Assembly (NCBI GenBank): GCA_963693285.1
Contig: OY848921.1
Location: forward strand, 4,955,497 to 5,019,496
Source of the DNA: Xestospongia muta
Taxonomy: Eukaryota > Porifera > Demospongiae > Haplosclerida > Petrosiidae
Length of the DNA stretch: 64,000 nt
Direction of reading: 5' to 3'
The notes below the pieces were generated by a model. It had not been told where the DNA came from. It did no database searches and was given only the letters and a program-made list of their open reading frames with translations. Shown here one piece after another: positions 63,522-64,000 of the stretch. Numbering within the stretch: position 1 is the stretch's first letter; every line of letters begins with the position of its first letter. Made by a program: the position numbers and the translations under genes.

Positions 63522-64000
63522 AAACTTACTAAACTCTTTAGATCAGCTTATTTAACCAGTTTTCACAGTTAATTTCTAATCTTTTTTAACTTTCAAAAAG
63601 CTGTAAACACTTTATTTTAGAGTTTTAACCTATTTAGACTACTTTATTAGTATATTTAAGACAGATAAACTTACTAAACTCTTTAGATCAGCTTATTTAA
63701 CCAGTTTTCACACTTAATTTCTAATCTTTTTTAACTTTCAAAAAGCTCTAAACACTTTATTTTAGAGTTTTAACCTATTTAGACTACTTTATTAGTATAT
63801 TTAAGACAGATAAACTTACTAAACTCTTTAGATCAGCTTATTTTACCAGTTTTTACAGTTGATTTCTGATCTTTTTTAACTTTCAAAAAGCTCTAAACAG
63901 TTATTTTTAGCGTTATAACCTATTTAGACTACTTTATTATTATATATAAGACAGAATAACTTACTAAACTCTTTGGATCACCTTATTTAAGCAGTTTTCA
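63522..64000 (+). repeat. Older 6-monomer order resumes; array runs off the edge
   Basis: The last monomers are GCTGTAAAC, CACACTTAA with GCTCTAAAC, the TTTTTACAGTTGATTTCTGATC monomer (63847, matching 60661 at offset 3186) and a CTTTGGATCACC monomer cut off 44 bases in (63957-64000; marker at 63971 matches 60785 at the same offset). This is positions 3-6 of the older 6-monomer unit seen in 60047-60914, so the newer units lie inserted within the older order. Confidence 0.85.

Larger units (their letters stand above)
1..64000 (+). repeat. Uninterrupted 145 bp satellite array
   Basis: The entire window is a head-to-tail tandem array of a 145 bp monomer (occasional copies 142-147 bp). The landmarks ACTTACTAAAC, TTTAACCAG, CTTTCAAAAAG, TTTTAACC and TTTAGACTAC recur in the same order and orientation from first base to last. 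About 442 complete monomers fit, followed by a 44-base partial one that starts at 63957. Base composition is strongly AT-rich and the strand read has more C than G and more T than A. I found no unique sequence, transposon, inversion or gene. Stop codons occur in all three frames on both strands in every monomer, and the unit length is not a multiple of three, so no open reading frame of useful length exists. Known biology: arrays with this unit size and higher-order structure are usually centromeric or pericentromeric. Function and species are inference only; I do not recognise the family by name. Confidence 0.98.

Noticed and set aside
1..64000. Protein-coding genes
   Set aside because: Stops (TAA at monomer 9, 32 and 49 fall in three different frames; TTA, CTA and TCA close the other strand within 30 bases) occur in every monomer, and the 145 bp period rotates the frame. 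Any open stretch is short and repeated by chance of the satellite.
1..64000. CRISPR array or plasmid iterons
   Set aside because: The units are contiguous with no unique spacers between a short repeat, the period is far too long, and the array extends for 64 kb with higher-order structure.
1..64000. CENP-B box
   Set aside because: The mammalian box needs TTCG followed by CGGG at fixed spacing. I saw no CGGG in the window, and the few TTCG strings (for example in TTATTCGTA) lack the partner.
1..64000. Telomeric repeats or subtelomere boundary
   Set aside because: No short G-rich or TTAGGG-like tandem motif is present; all sequence is the 145 bp satellite.
1..64000. Transposable element, tRNA or rRNA inserted in the array
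   Set aside because: Monomer landmarks continue without a gap larger than a few bases from start to end; there is no room for an insertion.
1..64000. Mitochondrial or plastid AT-rich control region
   Set aside because: Organellar repeat arrays are seldom this long and would be flanked by organellar genes; none appears in 64 kb, and the HOR structure is typical of nuclear satellites. Not strictly excluded by sequence alone.

Overview
The whole window is one uninterrupted, AT-rich, head-to-tail tandem satellite array of a eukaryote. I see no gene, RNA gene, transposon, CRISPR array or unique sequence anywhere in the 64 kb. The basic unit is a 145 bp monomer (34 G+C in 145 in the type copy, about 23% GC). 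The window opens exactly at my chosen monomer start and closes 44 bases into a monomer, so it holds roughly 442 monomers, all in the same orientation, and the array continues beyond both ends. A near-nucleosomal unit length, strict head-to-tail order, higher-order repeats (HORs) and the absence of insertions are typical of centromeric or pericentromeric satellites of plants and animals. The species cannot be told from the sequence, and I do not recognise the satellite as a named family.

The monomer has visible internal structure. Its two halves resemble each other at a 73-74 bp offset, which suggests an older half-size unit. Positions 76-105 form an imperfect 11 bp inverted repeat with an 8-base loop. 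Two monomer classes differ mainly at positions 89-100: class A (CACTTTATTTTAGAG) keeps the inverted repeat, and class B (CAGTTATTTTTAGCG) weakens it and gains a CpG. All three frames are closed within a few dozen bases on both strands, and 145 is not a multiple of three, so no long reading frame can exist.

Layout (HOR sizes are from spacing of shared private variants): 1-3.5 kb, an older and more diverged block with A/B alternation and an 11/12-monomer HOR; 3.5-5.2 kb, a segment related to 19.7-22.4 kb; 5.2-19.8 kb, a mosaic of 14-monomer and 16-monomer duplications, with long-range copies at offsets of about 7.4 and 8.5-8.8 kb; 19.87-21.6 kb, a 6-monomer HOR in two copies; 23.28-27.03 kb, a 13-monomer HOR in two copies; 27-31 kb, short monomer-level expansions; 31.8-34.4 kb, a 9-monomer HOR in two copies; 34.56-42.1 kb, an HOR whose successive copies are 15, 18 and 14 monomers; 43.54-47.44 kb, a 14/13-monomer HOR; 47.73-53.74 kb, a long HOR of about 3.0-3.3 kb in two copies; 53.68-57.5 kb, a 19-monomer HOR of the 23-42 kb lineage; 56.5-59.2 kb, 7- and 4-monomer duplications; 60.05-63.52 kb, four tandem 6-monomer units, the last three sharing a newer composition.

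The sequence records how the array evolves. Several junction monomers are hybrids of two parental monomers, joined in register, as unequal crossing over predicts. Almost every length difference between HOR copies is a whole number of monomers. All coordinates come from reading by eye; no alignment program was run, so identities are qualitative and HOR edges may be off by part of a monomer.
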